Source: Ascoidea rubescens DSM 1968 | Lineage: Eukaryota; Ascomycota; Saccharomycetes; Ascoideales; Ascoideaceae | NCBI RefSeq assembly: GCF_001661345.1 | Contig: NW_017962913.1 | Span: forward strand, 501,428-565,427 | Length of the DNA stretch: 64,000 bases | Direction of reading: 5' to 3' | Part shown: in pieces, positions 28,452-41,256 of the stretch | Position numbering within the stretch: the first letter of the stretch is position 1 | Layout: each line of letters starts with the position of its first letter | Translations under genes and position numbers: made by a program | Notes under the pieces: generated by a model | What the model was told of the DNA's origin: nothing | What the model saw: the letters and a program-made list of their open reading frames with translations, nothing else | Databases searched by the model: none

Positions 28452-29795
28452 TGTGAAGTGGTGTGGTATTGTTGATATTGGAAGAATATGGACGAGGAAA
28501 AAAGAGGAAATTGAGTTGGGATATGGAGTGTGTTGATATTAGTAGAGACTGTAATTGGATCAACAGCGAGATATTTGACAATAGATATTAGGGATGGAGG
28601 AACGTTGTTTCTGATGCAAGACACTGAAAAATGGCAGAAAGCTCAAATCAAAGCCGAGAGAAGAGAAATACAGATCTGAGATAGTGCTGAGATATGGTAG
28701 AAACAACAGTTAGTGTGAAAAATCAGCAGGCAAATAGGAAGATCGAGGTTGAATCAAGGACGTTGATTATATTTGCATAGCTCCAATTGAACATCTCCAT
28801 CAGAGTTCGTCTCAAAATTCTTTCAGAATAGTAAGCAAAAAAAAAGCGCGCTGTGATTGGCGGGCTCAGCAAGGTCTGGTGCAGCAGGGGTCTGCATCAC
28901 AACGGGGGTTGCCTACTCAACCCCGAAAAGAATGTCCGATAAATACACAGCGGTGGCACATGCCGTCAGACGAGTCTACGCACACAAACGCACACACACA
29001 CATACACACAGACACACAGACACATACACACACATACACACAGACACATACACACGCGCACATACATACAGAGCGACACATACCGGCTTTTGTTCGTCTA
29101 TGGCCGGGCTAGACGAGCTGGGTATTTATTTTTATTATTTTATATATTTAGCACCCAAAAGAGCTAAACCACTTTGACTGCTCTCGACGTCGCTGTGCTA
29201 TTCATTCTCAGCTATGGTTGGTCAAGCTGGGCTCGTCCTGTCTGGCTCCACTAGGCTCTTTCTGTTTACCTCATCTCCTAAGGGATATCCATCCTTTTCC
29301 AGGTCTGCTGCTCGTTCGTGGGTTCATTTTGGGTTATATTTGGCTAGAGGTGAAACTGCCCTTGAAAGACTACTCAGTTTATCGCCTGTATCAACTGTTT
29401 TCGTAATGGTGTTGGTTCAATTGTTCCATGAGAATAGACGATGATTTCTCTCCTCTTGTATCCACCTACCTTGGCTTTTATTTATATTCTTTTCTTTTTC
29501 CTTTCTTTTTCTCTTCTCTTCTTACTTCTTCATCAATATCCAGCACTTGCACTAGATTCAATCTACTCAATTATTACCAAATAATAGTACTCAAGATTAG
29601 CAAATAATAGTTTCGACAACCATCACTAGTCTTCGTCCTCTTACTTTCAGTTCACCAACTCCCAACTATAAATATCAACTCAAAGAATCCCTTTGTTATA
29701 TTATAAGGAATTTATAATATATCTTCTGTCTTTTTCCGTATTTATTCTTTCACTTCTCTTGACTTCAATCGCATTAAATCAGCATTTCAATAATA
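28452..29795. promoter_or_regulatory. Long divergent intergenic region, complex I 75 kDa / SUR7-family gene
   Basis: 1.34 kb. It holds the promoter of the complex I gene (left), a CA-rich microsatellite at 28981-29082 with a short GC-rich surround, and a pyrimidine-rich stretch (29440-29800) leading to the SUR7-family gene. TATAAATA at 29667-29674 lies about 120 bp before that ATG. Open frames at 28857-29177 and 29214-29444 are composed of repeats or lack features and are not called genes. Confidence 0.5.
28981..29082. repeat. Imperfect CA microsatellite
   Basis: About 100 bp of CA repeats interrupted by CATA, CAGA and CGCG units. Parts alternate strictly pyrimidine-purine (for example the CACATACACACGCGCACATA segment near 29043-29070). 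It lies in a promoter region and is the only such tract in the window. Confidence 0.85.
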
Positions 29796-30647
29796 ATGGC
29801 TGTCAGTACCTTTAGAATCTGTGTGGTCACTTTACCTTTCATTTTAACCCTTACTGCTTTGACTTTAGTCGTCTTAGCCTACTGTGGTTCCCAGTCCACT
29901 TTATCAGGTATAGCAAATATCTATCTCTTCAGGTTTGATTTATCCAATCTAGACATAACAAAAATATTGGTGTCCACCTCATCCACTCCAATCTCCTCCT
30001 ACGTTTCAACCTACGGTTTGTCAAACTTAAACTTTGGTCTTTATGATGTCTACTCTGTTGGTTTATGGGGTTATTGTAGAGGTACTAAAGATGCTAACGA
30101 CAACATCGACATCGTTAGCTGCTACAAATCCTCTACTTATTTTGAATTGAGCATTGAAGATATCATTACAAGAGAAATTACAAACTCTCAAATTGCAAAT
30201 TCAAATATTAGGTCAATCTTAACCAATGCCCAATTAACCTTACCTTCAGCCGTCACTTCCTACAACAGCAATGGTGTCTTGTCTAGATTAGTCTTCGTCA
30301 CAATGACAATTGGTTTAGCATTTTACGCTACACAATTTTTCTTAAACTTCAGCGCTGTCAAATCTCATGTTGCTAGTTTCTTCTCGACTTTTGTTGCTTT
30401 TGTTGCCAACACTGTCATCTTAATCGCTGCTGGTTCTGCTGTTGGTGTTGCCGTTGCTTTCAGAAACAAATTCAACGACTCTGAAGAAGTTTATGGCTGG
30501 ACTTCCACCTTAGGTTCTGGTGCTTTCCATGGTTTAGTCTGGGGTGCTTTTGCTGCTGGTTGTTTATCAAGTATGGGTTGGTTCTTTGCCATCTGTTTCG
30601 GTTCTACTAAGGTTGATGATGATAAGGAATCCATTTCTTCTGCTTAG
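29796..30647 (+). CDS. SUR7/PalI-family tetraspan plasma-membrane protein (Pun1-like)
   Basis: 283 residues. Family members sit in the plasma membrane, often in eisosome (MCC) domains, and affect cell-wall integrity. Membrane segment 1 is at about 8-30; segments 2-4 are at about 165-187, 195-222 and 245-270. The first extracellular loop carries the claudin-like signature GLWGYC with a second Cys in VSCYKS. The loop sequence IYLFRFDLSNLDITKIL is closer to yeast Pun1 than to Sur7 itself. The cytosolic tail is short and acidic. Codon use is strongly biased, suggesting good expression. A TATAAATA lies about 120 bp upstream. Confidence is high for the family and lower for the exact orthologue. Confidence 0.85.
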   Translation: MAVSTFRICVVTLPFILTLTALTLVVLAYCGSQSTLSGIANIYLFRFDLSNLDITKILVSTSSTPISSYVSTYGLSNLNFGLYDVYSVGLWGYCRGTKDANDNIDIVSCYKSSTYFELSIEDIITREITNSQIANSNIRSILTNAQLTLPSAVTSYNSNGVLSRLVFVTMTIGLAFYATQFFLNFSAVKSHVASFFSTFVAFVANTVILIAAGSAVGVAVAFRNKFNDSEEVYGWTSTLGSGAFHGLVWGAFAAGCLSSMGWFFAICFGSTKVDDDKESISSA

Positions 30648-32139
30648 GTTTTTTTCTAACAACCATATCAACTAAAACGAAAAAAAAAAAAAAAAAACAA
30701 CTAAAATAATAGAATTCAAAATTTAGAATTTTATAAAGGAGCATTTTATCAAATTTTTAATTGAAAATCAAAAAAACAAACCCCAACAAATTTATTTAAC
30801 TATCTACTATCCACTATCCACTATCCGTTATTTTATTATTTTATTCTTAAATCTATTCTTCCAACTTTAATTTCAATTAAAGCTTTTAATCTTTTTTTTC
30901 TGGTCTCATTAATAATTTTGGCTTTACTTGGTTTGAATTGGTCTCTTTTTTCTCTCTTTTTAATTATGGTAAAAAAATTCAGGTGTCTTATTTTTTTAAT
31001 TACTTTTTTATATTAACTTCAATAACTGTGGAAAAATCATTATGCATTTTATATTTTTATATAGCAATTACTTCTGTTTTACTTATTTTACTTTTATAAT
31101 TTTTGTAATTTTTATATATTATCTTCTCTTGAACTTTTCAACTTATTGTTTTTGTCTTATATTTTATCTTCATATTTTAATCAAATCATTTGTCTTATTT
31201 CATTCCTTATCTTTTCGACTGAGTTCAATTGACTCTTACTCTGTTACTTTGCCTCACTTTTGTTCTTGTTCTGGATCTTCACTCTCTCCTCCATATTCCC
31301 TTTTTACTTCTATTTTTACTTATACTTTACGACAATTTGATATCAATTAAACTAAAAATTAAATTAAAAAAAATACTATGTTCAAAAGTAGATCAATTAG
31401 TGGCAAATCAAATATTGTGAAGATCTTGGAGATTTATTAGACTATAGAAATTGTTTTTAAAAAAGCAAAAAAAAAAAAAAATGTAATATAGAACTTCCAT
31501 CAAGAAATTAAAGTAATCTTTTTGTCTTTTTTTTTGTTTTTCTCACAAACAAAGAACTAAATTAAACTAAAGATAAACTAGTAAACCAGTACCATTTCTA
31601 AAATATTATTTCAAAACAACAAACTAAAATAAGATAAAATAAAATAATAAAACAATAAAATAAGATAGTAAAATAAGAAAATAGAAAAATTAAAAACAGT
31701 TTCAAATTCAATTAACTGTTAAACCTGAAAACAATTAACAAAATTTTTTTTCAAAAAAAAGGAATATAAACAAGAAAAAAAAAATAGAAAAAATAAAATT
31801 TTTTTGAAAAAAAAGGGTAAATTTGTTAAAAAAGAGACTATAAAAAAAAAAAATAAATTGGGAATTAGATTGTTTGGAATTAGGATTAATAACTAAAGGA
31901 ATGAAAATTATTAAGTTAAAAAATTCTTCAAAGTCAATTTGAAGTAATTTGAAATGAAAGTTATTAATAAAAACAAAATATTGTAAAAGCAACATCAAAT
32001 AATATAAAAGTAAATAAATAAATAAAAAAATCAATCGATTGATCGTTTGATCAATTGACAAACAAAAAAATTCGGATTTGAAAAGATCAATATAAACCAA
32101 AAATAAAATTGAAATTGAAGTTGAAAAATCTGTAAAAAC
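30648..32139. other. Long convergent 3' intergenic region
   Basis: 1.49 kb of very AT-rich DNA between the SUR7-family gene and ASH1, which end toward each other. It has A-runs (30681-30697, 31468-31481) and many T-rich blocks. Reading frames here (31042-31350 plus, 31735-32100 minus) are Phe/Leu/Ile low-complexity, and the latter has no ATG. The right part could be a long ASH1 3' UTR; ASH1 mRNA is localised through such elements in S. cerevisiae, but I see no specific motif. Confidence 0.4.
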
Positions 32140-35082
32140 CTAATCAAGTTTTCCATAGACTTCAACGTCATAACCACAATTTAAACATTTAAAGTCTTTT
32201 CTTAAATTATTTGCTTTACTTCTAATTAAATTCCACTCGCTCTTTGCGGGTATTCTCAAACAAGTAGGATTGATGCATCTAACACCAGTTTTTTTGTATC
32301 TTAAACCACAAGAGTTGCATAACTGACCAGCAGATAATGACCAAGAAGGTCTCCAACATGGTGATTGGGATGAACCACAAGATACACAACTTCTTTTTGT
32401 GTGGTGATGAGAATGGGAACGGGCATTAGTTGTAGATGTAGAAGATTGAGTTGAAGAGTTAATGTTGATGTTAGTAACACTAGTGTTGGTGGTGTTAGTA
32501 TTAGAGGAATTAGCAGTAGATATATTATTATTAATATTAATATTATTATAATTGATACTGTTACTATCAATTGAGCTATTCAAAGATGTATTTGAAGCTT
32601 TCTTTTTGAAAGTAATTGGAGTTGAGGAAATTAGTGTTGGGGGATTAATGTTTGATTTAAAATTTGGGTTATAAGCCAAATCATTAGAGGTCAAATAAGA
32701 GTTTGATAATGATTCCGATCTTGTATGGAATGAGGTATCATTATTTTGGTATTTATGATAAGTTAGAACATCATTAATGTTATTAGCATAAATGTAGTTT
32801 GACTCATAAGGAAAATTAAGTGGGGGTAAAATATTGTTAGCGAAAGCTGATGAAGTTGATGAAGTTGAGGGAATTTTAAAATTATTATTAATATTAATAT
32901 TAGGATTGAGATTAGGATTAGGATTATGATTATGATTAATAACGTTGTTGGTGTTATCAGTTGATAAACCTTTATAATTTATAAAGGGAGAAGAGATATC
33001 AGAGGTTGGAATGGTTGAACCATTTGAAGAAACCGAGGATATTGAGGATTGATCAGATAAAGTTGAAGATGCAGAGGTAGTTGAAGATAAAGAGGATGTA
33101 GTTGAATTTGAGACTGATCTTTGATTGATGTTATTAATTATCGATTGGTTATTGTTATTAATGTAGGCGTAATTAATTTCGTCTTTAGTAGGTGGTGTCA
33201 AAAGGGTTGAGGATATAGATCTTAAAGAGGAATGATGGTTTAGGTTTAAATGTTGAAAAGATTTAGTTGAGATTGAGGACAAGTTTTGGTTGTTGATTAT
33301 AAAGTCATTATTTGGATGAACGATAGGAGATGAAGTGTTTGAAGAATGGGAAATAGAAGGAGATCTGTTTGGAGAAACAACAGAAGAAGGGGTTGTTGAA
33401 GAGGGAGACAAATGTTTGTTCGATTTTGATGGAGATGAATGGGAAGATGAAGATGAGGAAGGGATGGATGATGATGATGAGGATGATGAAGTGGAAGGAG
33501 ATTGCTTGTGATTGCTGTTGATAAGCAATTTTGAGAAAAAGTTGTTTGAAGATTTGAACTTTTTAGAGATTTTTGTATTGAATTTAGGTTTTTTGATTAG
33601 ATAGGAGTTGATTTTTTCTCTGAGGGAGGATCTTTTGGATGATTTAGGTGATTGTGCTTGGGGTTGAGATTGGGATTGAGATTGGGGTTGGGGTTGGGAT
33701 TGATTTGATGGAGTCGGAGTTACCGATTGGTTAGAGGATGAGGATTGTGATTTTTTATTTTTATTTTTATTTTTGTTTTTGTTTTTATTTTTTGATTTGT
33801 TTTTTATGTTTTTTTTGTTTTTATTTTTAGAAGATTTTGAAGAAGTAGAAGTGGACGAGGAAGTTGTGAACGAGGAAGTGGATGGAGATAGGGTTGAGGA
33901 AGAAGAGTTTGTAGGGTTTAGGGATGATTGTGAGACAGTTGTGAATGTGTCATCCGAAATGGTTAAATCGTTTTCAGTGTCAAAATCGTGAGGGATATCA
34001 TGGATATTGTCATGATTGTTGTGGTTGTGATGATTTTCAATTTCAATATCAATTTTGTTAATATCATTATTGTTATTGTTATTGTTATTGTTATTATTAT
34101 TATTATTAGTAGTAGTAGTAATATTATTATCAATACTAGTATTATTATTATTATTATTATCAGTAATAGTACTAATATTAGTAATATTATTATTGTCATG
34201 ATTATCACAATTATTGTGTTGATAATTATTGATATTGTCGTTGTTAATGGTTTCATTATCAATGTCCATGTTATTGTCAACCGTGTGAATGAGTGGATTT
34301 GAGTTGATGTTGTCTAAATTATTGATTGAATATTTTAGATTTTTATAAGTGCTTGAGTCTTTTTTCTCCAACCATCTTTCAAAGGAAAGGGTCCAATTTG
34401 AGTAGTGGTATTGGGATTGGTAGTTATTAATGTTGTTGTTGAGGTAATTGTTGTTATTATTGTTGTTGTTATTATTATTGTTGTTGATTGAGGAAAAGTT
34501 AAATTTTGAGCTGTAATTGAGAGAGTTTACTTTGGATAGGAAAGATTTGGAGGGAAGAGTGTCTAGGTAATTGAGAGAATAGTTGAGGGTGAATGGGTCG
34601 TAATCGTCTTTTGAAAAGACGGAGTTTAAAGATTCTAGAGACAATTTTTGTTTTATTGGAGAGGAAGAAAGCGATTTTTGGGAGGATTGAAGAGAGTCAG
34701 TGATTGAGATTGTGTCATCATTGTCATGATCCTGGTCGTTTTCGTTTTCGTTGTCATTATCATTATCATTATCATTATTGTTGATGTTATTTTTTGCAAG
34801 ATTTGAGATTGAAGAAGATGAAGAAGAGTTTGGAGGAGTGGGCAATAAAGAATTGGAAATAGGAGAAGTGTTAGAAGAGTTTTGACTGTTTGATTTAATT
34901 TTTTTATAATTTTTCAACAACGAGTTATTACTAATGTTTTTGTTAATGGTATTGTTGATACTATTGTTAATATTATTAATGTTGATGTTGTTGATTGATT
35001 GATTGGTTATTGATAGGGATCTCTTTCTTTTTTTATTATTATCTGAATCAAAAGACAGGGAGGAGATTAAAAGACCTGACAT
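32140..35082 (-). CDS. ASH1: GATA-type zinc-finger repressor Ash1
   Basis: 980 residues, longer than S. cerevisiae Ash1 (588) because of Asn/Ser/Asp low-complexity sequence over most of the length. Only the C terminus is conserved. It has the extended GATA-like finger [18 protein letters not shown]...[12 protein letters not shown], then a second Cys set [16 protein letters not shown] and [10 protein letters not shown], an arrangement characteristic of Ash1. In S. cerevisiae Ash1 represses HO in daughter cells; in Candida it affects hyphal growth. A long basic Lys/Asn block and NLS-like [17 protein letters not shown] lie in the middle. The ATG at 35082 is the first in frame. Low-complexity tracts make alignments outside the finger unreliable. 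Confidence 0.85.
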   Translation of the reverse strand: MSGLLISSLSFDSDNNKKRKRSLSITNQSINNININNINNSINNTINKNISNNSLLKNYKKIKSNSQNSSNTSPISNSLLPTPPNSSSSSSISNLAKNNINNNDNDNDNDNENENDQDHDNDDTISITDSLQSSQKSLSSSPIKQKLSLESLNSVFSKDDYDPFTLNYSLNYLDTLPSKSFLSKVNSLNYSSKFNFSSINNNNNNNNNNNNNYLNNNINNYQSQYHYSNWTLSFERWLEKKDSSTYKNLKYSINNLDNINSNPLIHTVDNNMDIDNETINNDNINNYQHNNCDNHDNNNITNISTITDNNNNNNTSIDNNITTTTNNNNNNNNNNNNNNDINKIDIEIENHHNHNNHDNIHDIPHDFDTENDLTISDDTFTTVSQSSLNPTNSSSSTLSPSTSSFTTSSSTSTSSKSSKNKNKKNIKNKSKNKNKNKNKNKNKKSQSSSSNQSVTPTPSNQSQPQPQSQSQSQPQAQSPKSSKRSSLREKINSYLIKKPKFNTKISKKFKSSNNFFSKLLINSNHKQSPSTSSSSSSSSIPSSSSSSHSSPSKSNKHLSPSSTTPSSVVSPNRSPSISHSSNTSSPIVHPNNDFIINNQNLSSISTKSFQHLNLNHHSSLRSISSTLLTPPTKDEINYAYINNNNQSIINNINQRSVSNSTTSSLSSTTSASSTLSDQSSISSVSSNGSTIPTSDISSPFINYKGLSTDNTNNVINHNHNPNPNLNPNININNNFKIPSTSSTSSAFANNILPPLNFPYESNYIYANNINDVLTYHKYQNNDTSFHTRSESLSNSYLTSNDLAYNPNFKSNINPPTLISSTPITFKKKASNTSLNSSIDSNSINYNNININNNISTANSSNTNTTNTSVTNININSSTQSSTSTTNARSHSHHHTKRSCVSCGSSQSPCWRPSWSLSAGQLCNSCGLRYKKTGVRCINPTCLRIPAKSEWNLIRSKANNLRKDFKCLNCGYDVEVYGKLD

Positions 35083-35953
35083 TTTGAGAGATTAAAGAAA
35101 AGGAGAAAAACAATGAATAGGTAAAAATAAAGAGATGATAGATTAGTAGATTAGATGGATAGATAGATGGATAGACAGATGAATGGATGATTAATGAGAT
35201 TTAATGTTGTGTGATTTTGTTGATTGTTTGTCAAAAAAAACAAGAACGAAAAATAAAAAAAATAGTGGAAAAAAAGGGAACAAGTCGTGGATCAGAGTTA
35301 AAAATAAGGGGGGAAAAATCAAAGACAAGACAAAAGTTAAAAAAGGGCAAAAGAAATGGATGAGATGAGATATCTAGTGAAATAAATCAGGAAGAATAAA
35401 AAATAAGTGAACAAGAAGGATGAAGCAATGGTGATAGGTGATGAAGTGATGAAAAACAATAGAAAATGTCAGATTTATATGGGAAAAAAGATGTGAAGAG
35501 ATGAGGGCGTGGACGCAGAGAAAGGAAAAGATATGAAGTAGATGGCGATTATGGCGATTATGGCGGTTATGCTGAATATGACGAAGATGCTGGTGAGGGC
35601 AACAAGAATGGACAGCAGAAAGAAGGAAGAGGCGCCGGGACTAAGAGGTAACAGAAACAGTTAAGGAGAGGCAAAAGATCGACAGATCGAACAGACAGCT
35701 GAAGGGCGCTGGAAAAGAAGCAGCAGAGAGTGAGGATGAAGCAGCAGAGGAAGCAGAGGAAGCACACGAAGGAGACAAACAAGAAGCAAGCGCTGGTGTT
35801 TACAGCGCACGCGCTCACGTGCTCCAGCGGCCAATCAGCGGTGTGCAAAACACACGCGCAAAACACACACGCGTGAGCGACGCACTTCTGTCTTCCGTTT
35901 AGGGAGTGTAAACAGTTCTGTTGAGTCTTCTGTTGAGTTGCTATAGAGTCGCT
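35083..35953. promoter_or_regulatory. ASH1 upstream region with short tandem repeats
   Basis: 871 bp between ASH1 and the end of CAR2. From left to right: purine-rich DNA with a degenerate GATA/GATG tetranucleotide repeat at 35136-35190; three near-copies of ATGGCGATT at 35542-35568; a GC-rich block with CACGTG at 35816-35821 and CCAAT at 35833-35837. A Cys-rich frame on the minus strand (35567-35866) is the complement of the purine-rich repeats and is not called. Confidence 0.5.
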
Positions 35954-37243
35954 TCAAGCGCGCGCGAGCTCGCCGAGAGCGCGGTCGATTGCCGCCGCTC
36001 CCCTGAGCAAGTCCTCCTGACTAATCACCAACGGAGGTGCCAACCGGATGATGTGTCCGTGCGTGGGTTTGGCCAACACCCCAAGCTCCTTCATCTTCAA
36101 GCACACGTCCCACGCTGTTCGTCCCCCAAGGCCCCTGGGATCAATTACTATTGCCAATAGCAAGCCCATCCCGCGCACCTCCGACACGATTCCACGGTGT
36201 TTCTCCTGGATCTGGCAGAGCTTCTTCTTAAACATCGCGCCCAATGCTGCTGCCCGCTCCACCAACTTCTCTTCGCGAACAACTCGCAACGCCTCGATAC
36301 CCACACGGCTTGCCAACGGATTGCCGCCAAACGTCGATCCGTGCGATCCGGGCTCGAAGCAGAGCATGATCTCACGACTGCTCAACACCGCCGAAATGGG
36401 CAACACTCCTCCGCCGAGCGCCTTGCCTAACAACACCACGTCCGGCCTGATTCCGTAGTGCTCGTAGCACAACATCCGGCCTGTTCTGCCAATTCCTGTT
36501 TGGATCTCGTCAACCACCAACAACACATTATGCTCGTCGCACAACTTGCGCACTTCTCGGAAGTACCCCTCGGGAGGAACAACGATTCCTGCTTCACCTT
36601 GGATTGGCTCCAACAAAATCCCGGCTACCTTATCTCCGGCCACTCGAAGACTCTCCCGAAGGTCCTCAATCTCTCCGTATCGAATGTATCTTTTTTCTTC
36701 ACTTCCAGGAACAAAACAACTGATTCCTTCAACAAATGGCCCAAATCCCTTTCTGGCATCTTCATCACTCGACAATGAAATGATCCCAATGCTTCTTCCA
36801 TGGAAATTGTTAGATGCTCCCAAAATAATTGCCTTGTTTTCTGCAATTCCTTTCTTGAAATACCCCCATCTTCTGATCAACTTCAATCCGGTTTCAACTG
36901 CCTCTGCTCCCGTATTCATTGGTAGCACCATCTCATACCCAAAATACTCAGTGATGAACTTGCTGTAGTTTGAAAACACATCGTTGGAAAACGCTCTCGA
37001 TGACAACGTCAACTTCTTGCTCTGATCAACCAACGCCTTGATAATTCGAGGATGGCAGTGTCCTTGGTTGATGGCACTGTATGCACTCAAAAAATCCAAA
37101 TACTCCTTTCCCTCAGGATCCCAGACTTTCGATCCCAATGCCCTGTGGAAAACAACTGGTAATGGATGATAGTTGTGTGCAGAATACTTTTCCTCGTATT
37201 CTTTACTCAACTCTGACGAAATATTAAAATCAACCTCACTCAT
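35954..37243 (-). CDS. CAR2: Ornithine aminotransferase
   Basis: 429 residues (424 in S. cerevisiae). This PLP enzyme transfers the delta-amino group of ornithine to 2-oxoglutarate in arginine catabolism. Recognisable motifs include [54 protein letters not shown] and the PLP-lysine segment LLGKALGGG (Lys near 274). [13 protein letters not shown] and [13 protein letters not shown] at the C terminus complete the fold. The length is complete at both ends and no presequence is seen, so it is cytosolic. The first third is AT-rich like its neighbours, while the last two-thirds shift to GC-ending codons (CTC, GCG, CGG), an internal composition gradient. Confidence 0.97.
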   Translation of the reverse strand: MSEVDFNISSELSKEYEEKYSAHNYHPLPVVFHRALGSKVWDPEGKEYLDFLSAYSAINQGHCHPRIIKALVDQSKKLTLSSRAFSNDVFSNYSKFITEYFGYEMVLPMNTGAEAVETGLKLIRRWGYFKKGIAENKAIILGASNNFHGRSIGIISLSSDEDARKGFGPFVEGISCFVPGSEEKRYIRYGEIEDLRESLRVAGDKVAGILLEPIQGEAGIVVPPEGYFREVRKLCDEHNVLLVVDEIQTGIGRTGRMLCYEHYGIRPDVVLLGKALGGGVLPISAVLSSREIMLCFEPGSHGSTFGGNPLASRVGIEALRVVREEKLVERAAALGAMFKKKLCQIQEKHRGIVSEVRGMGLLLAIVIDPRGLGGRTAWDVCLKMKELGVLAKPTHGHIIRLAPPLVISQEDLLRGAAAIDRALGELARA

Positions 37244-37716
37244 ACTTAATCAATAGTTAATAAATAAACACCAAAAATGTAGTAGCTATTATAATAAATA
37301 TAATAAATATAATGATTATAATGATTATAATGATTATATATATAATTGTTCTTATTGCTCTTATATAATCCACTGCTTGGATGGCAAAAAAAAAAAAACT
37401 TCCCTCCTCCTTATATATTGCGTTTTTATCGCTTGCCCATGCTTATAGAAAAATTCTTTCCTCCCACTATTGCTTTCCACAAATCAAAGCTCATCCTTTT
37501 CTCAAAAGAATCATCTTTTTCTCAATCAATCTCGTTTTCTTCCTCTAAAAGCAACTGATAAAGAGCCTGCAATTTCTGCTTGCCAATTCTCGACTTTTTC
37601 GTCTCTCGCCGCTAAGTGAAGTAACACCCGAATGCCAAAAACTCTATCTTCTACACAATTTCACTCACTTCCTGATCTCATTATATCTTAATTATATATA
37701 TATCTTATACAGGCTC
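37244..37716. promoter_or_regulatory. CAR2 upstream region and SEC39 3' flank
   Basis: 473 bp. Just upstream of CAR2 there are three tandem copies of AATGATTAT at 37311-37337, running into a TATATATA stretch. The left-to-right remainder is T/C-rich and borders the SEC39 stop. No gene is seen. Confidence 0.5.
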
Positions 37717-40700
37717 TCACTGTCGACGAGGAGGTGTTGCTCCTACTAACTTGCCCAACCCAGAAACAAAAAAATTCGTTATTTGCTCCTCGGGTCGAAA
37801 ACTCCCTCCATTATTACCACCTCCACCTTCGCTATATCCATTGTTATCCTGGTAGTTATACCCACTCGAGCTATTCTTATTCCCAAATACCTCGCTGGCT
37901 GAAGATGCTAAGGCCCTCACTAGGGTACTGTCCAATCTTCTATTCGGTGGGCTTCGGTTGCCAAATCCACCTCTATTACCCAATGGCATTTTACTTACTT
38001 TACTCATCTCAGAACTGCTCTTCTGCAATTTTAATACCCCTACTGATGATGTAGAGCTGTTATTCTCATCAACATCCACAACATTAATGCTCATCCCATT
38101 ATCATATCCACTATATCCATTGTTATACCCACTGCCACTATTGATCAAATTATTATAGTTGTTATAATTGCTATTATAGTTATTATGGAACTTTTTCCTT
38201 TCATTATAAACCTTTTCAACCACTCTCGCATGTTTCAAACTCTCCTCAATATACACATTATGCTCAAACGAATTCAACGAGTTCAATGCGCTTTTCAAAT
38301 TATTATAATAGCTCAATACAACACTATAATTATTTATTGGCACAATCAAAATTAATCTCGAAATTAATTCCAATTTTTCCTTCAAAAATTCATTAAATTC
38401 ATTAATATCCTCAATATTTTTCAATCTTTCAACCATTTCACTACTATCATAAATTAAATTAATACTTTCGTTTGTCTCATATTTACAAACTTGGAAAATT
38501 GTCGTCCAAATCGTTTTTAACGAATTTGATGACTTGCTCAATAACTCATTACTTAATTCAACCGCAAACTTGAAATTATTATCAACTAACGATGACTCGA
38601 TACACATTGCTTTGATTTTATCAACCAACAGTAATTTCTTGTCTTGATTATCATAATCAATAAAAGTCTTATCATGTTCTTCCTCCTTTTCTTCATCATC
38701 ATCATCATCATCATCATCACCATCATCATTATCATCATCACCATCATCATTATCATCATAATCAATATTTATGTTATAAGCTTCACCTTCATCATATTCG
38801 TCAAAATACTTTAAAAATTCAAAATCTCCATAAAACTTCTTATCATTTTCATTTTTCAAGTAGTTGCTATCAATTATCAACTCCTCCAAGTTTAAACCGA
38901 TGCATAATTTAAAACAAATTGAATAAATTTCATTATACTTTAAATATGATTTAATGTTTAGTTCTAATAATTTTTCAATAATTAAAATTGGATTATTCAC
39001 TTGACTTAAATTAACAGGCTTAAAATAAATGTCATTCTGATTCTGATTTTGATTTTGATTCTGAGATTCATTATCAATTTGAAGATTTAATGATTTAAAT
39101 TTGAAGTTACAATTGAAATTGGATAAATTATCTGTTGCAATTAGCAAGTTTTGTAATTTAAATAAAGAATAATCTAAATCCAAGTCTGTATTTGAATTAT
39201 CATTATCATTGTATAACTTTCTTAATTTAGTTATTTCATTATAATCATGCAAATTAATTAAATTTGAATAATTGTTTTCAAATAAATTCAAACAATTAAA
39301 GCAATTTAATAAATTTGGATCCAAGTTCATATTAAAACTTTTAGCGCTGTTATAATAAAATTTAAATTTTTCAATAATTAATAATTTGAATTTATTTATT
39401 AAATTTATATTTTCGTTTTTATTATCATAAATATTGATGAATTTAAATAGTTTATTTTTAATTAGATCGAAGGAATTTAAATTCAATAGCTTATTAAAAA
39501 TGATTAAATCAAACAAGAAAGATAATTCATTGATTGAAGATACGGATATGTTATTTGATTGCATAGCGTTTGGTATTGATTCAATACTATTTATATCAAT
39601 TATCGATAAAATATGGTTAATATTATTAGCATGGTTATTGTCATTATTAGCGTGGTTATTGAATATGATACTATTATTGATTAGCCAATAAACATTATCG
39701 ATAAACAAATCGTAATCGGTTATTGAATTGGTATAAAAAGAGCTAAAGTTTTGAAATAAATCTAGTAAATAAATAAATTTATTATTTAAATTTTCTGATG
39801 ATAAGGAGTAAATTTTATAAATGTTGATATCCAAATGATACAAATTTTGGAAGATTGATAAATTTTTAATATTTAACTTTAAGGAGTTTAAAATTTGATT
39901 TGATAGAGCAGAATTGGAAGAGTTATTATCTAGAATTGCAATGTTATCGTTGATAAAAGTTGATATCAAGTTTGCAATATTATTAATTATTAATAAATTT
40001 TTTTGGTTTTGTAGGTTAAAATTAGAGTTATTTAAGATTGAAATAAGGTGGATAATCAAGTTTTTTTTAAAAGATAGGGGGATTTTTTCGAATATGATTT
40101 TTATGTTGATTATGTTGATGCTGTTATTTTTGGACAAAAAATATGAGGTAAAGTTTTGTAAAAGCGATAAATGAGTGGTATTTATATGAGAAAGTGATTG
40201 AGGTTGAAATTCATTGTTTATATAGGATAAGAGTAAATCGTAATCATTGATGTAATTCAAGAAAGGTAGTATTGATGAGTTTAATATTTGGTTAAAATTT
40301 GAGAGGGTTAAGTTTGATAATAGAGTGAATAATTTTGATTTATTATCCAATTTATTAAAGTGTACTAGTGAGATGTCGTTGGATTTAATAATTTTGTTGT
40401 TATTAGGATCATTTGAGTTGTATTTAATAAAGTAGTTAAAGGGGATTAGGATTCCATCTAACCAATTTTTATCAGAGTGGTTCAAGTAGTTGAAAAAATA
40501 GGAGTTATAGTACAAGTCATTTTTAAGAAATAATGAGTTTTTCAATATTTTTGCTTTAAGAAAGTTTGAAAAGATGTCTTTATAACGATTTGAGTTATTG
40601 AGATTATTGAGATTGAAATCAAGATTTTTTAAAGAGATTGATATGAAATTTTTTAAAGAAAAGGATCTGTTTAGTAAAATTTTGTAATTTGATATGGATA

Positions 40701-40791
40701 AAGAAGTTGAAAGAAAATTGTTGTTATTAATCAAGTTGTTCAAGAAGGGTTCAATTTTTTGGTTGGTGATTTCATTATCATTATCACTATT

Positions 40792-40875
<84 letters not shown>

Positions 40876-41256
40876 ATCGTTAATATTAATAGAATTAGAG
40901 TTTGAAGCGTAAATTGTATTGGTGTTTAGATTGGATAAAAAATCATATATAAAAAGAAAATCCTTCGAATGAGTTGTTGAAGGGATTAATACCAACATTA
41001 AAGACAAGACTTGATGTAGATTTATAAATTCATCGTCGTTTTGAGATATTTGAGTGGATAGTAATTGTAGTAGACTGGATAGGTTTGTGATGCTGGCGGT
41101 GGAAGAGAGGTAAGCAAGAGCTAGGTAGGATTTCAAGTGCAAAATTGGGCAGGAAGACATTGCAGAGTAGGTTGTGGGTGTGGATGTGGGAGATTGGGCC
41201 TGAATATGGTGGATCTGGTGCTGGTTGTGCTCGTTATCCTTATTTTTGTTGAGCAT
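37717..41256 (-). CDS. SEC39: Dsl1 tethering-complex subunit Sec39
   Basis: 1179 residues (709 in S. cerevisiae). Sec39 is a helical-repeat subunit of the Dsl1 complex that tethers Golgi-derived COPI vesicles at the ER. Similarity is scattered but in order: an N-terminal helix SYLALAYLSSTASI; a C-terminal block PVNLSQVNNPILIIEKLLELNIK; then KAMCIESSLVDNNFKFAVELSNELL and a final helical region. The extra length is Asn-rich (poly-Asn at about 128-160), an acidic Asp tract (about 830-855) and a Gly/Ser/Asn-rich tail ending LGKLVGATPPRRQ. The first ATG (41256) gives a low-complexity leader; the in-frame ATG at 41160 (MSSCPILHLKS) starts right before the conserved helix and may be the true start. 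Transcribed divergently from the coiled-coil gene at 41488. Confidence 0.75.
40773..40875. repeat. Trinucleotide repeat encoding poly-Asn in SEC39
   Basis: A nearly pure ATT/ATC tract on the plus strand reads as AAT/GAT (Asn/Asp) codons in SEC39. Its length suggests slippage-prone expansion. It remains in frame. Confidence 0.85.

Noticed and set aside
28857-29177. His/Thr-rich frames over the CA microsatellite
   Set aside because: They are translations of the dinucleotide repeat.
29214-29444. 76-codon frame with ATG upstream of the SUR7-family gene
   Set aside because: No family features; lies in a promoter and could at most be an upstream frame.
31042-31350. 103-codon Phe/Tyr-rich plus-strand frame
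   Set aside because: It has an ATG but only T-rich low-complexity content and no recognisable segment.
31735-32100. Phe/Leu/Ile-rich minus-strand frame
   Set aside because: Low-complexity translation of A-rich DNA and no ATG start.
33963-34302. Ile/Thr and Ile/Val-rich frames on both strands inside ASH1
   Set aside because: Shadow frames of the ATT/GTT triplet repeats that encode Asn in ASH1.
35567-35866. Cys-rich minus-strand frame
   Set aside because: Complement of GCAGAGGAAGC-type purine repeats; no supported start or domain.
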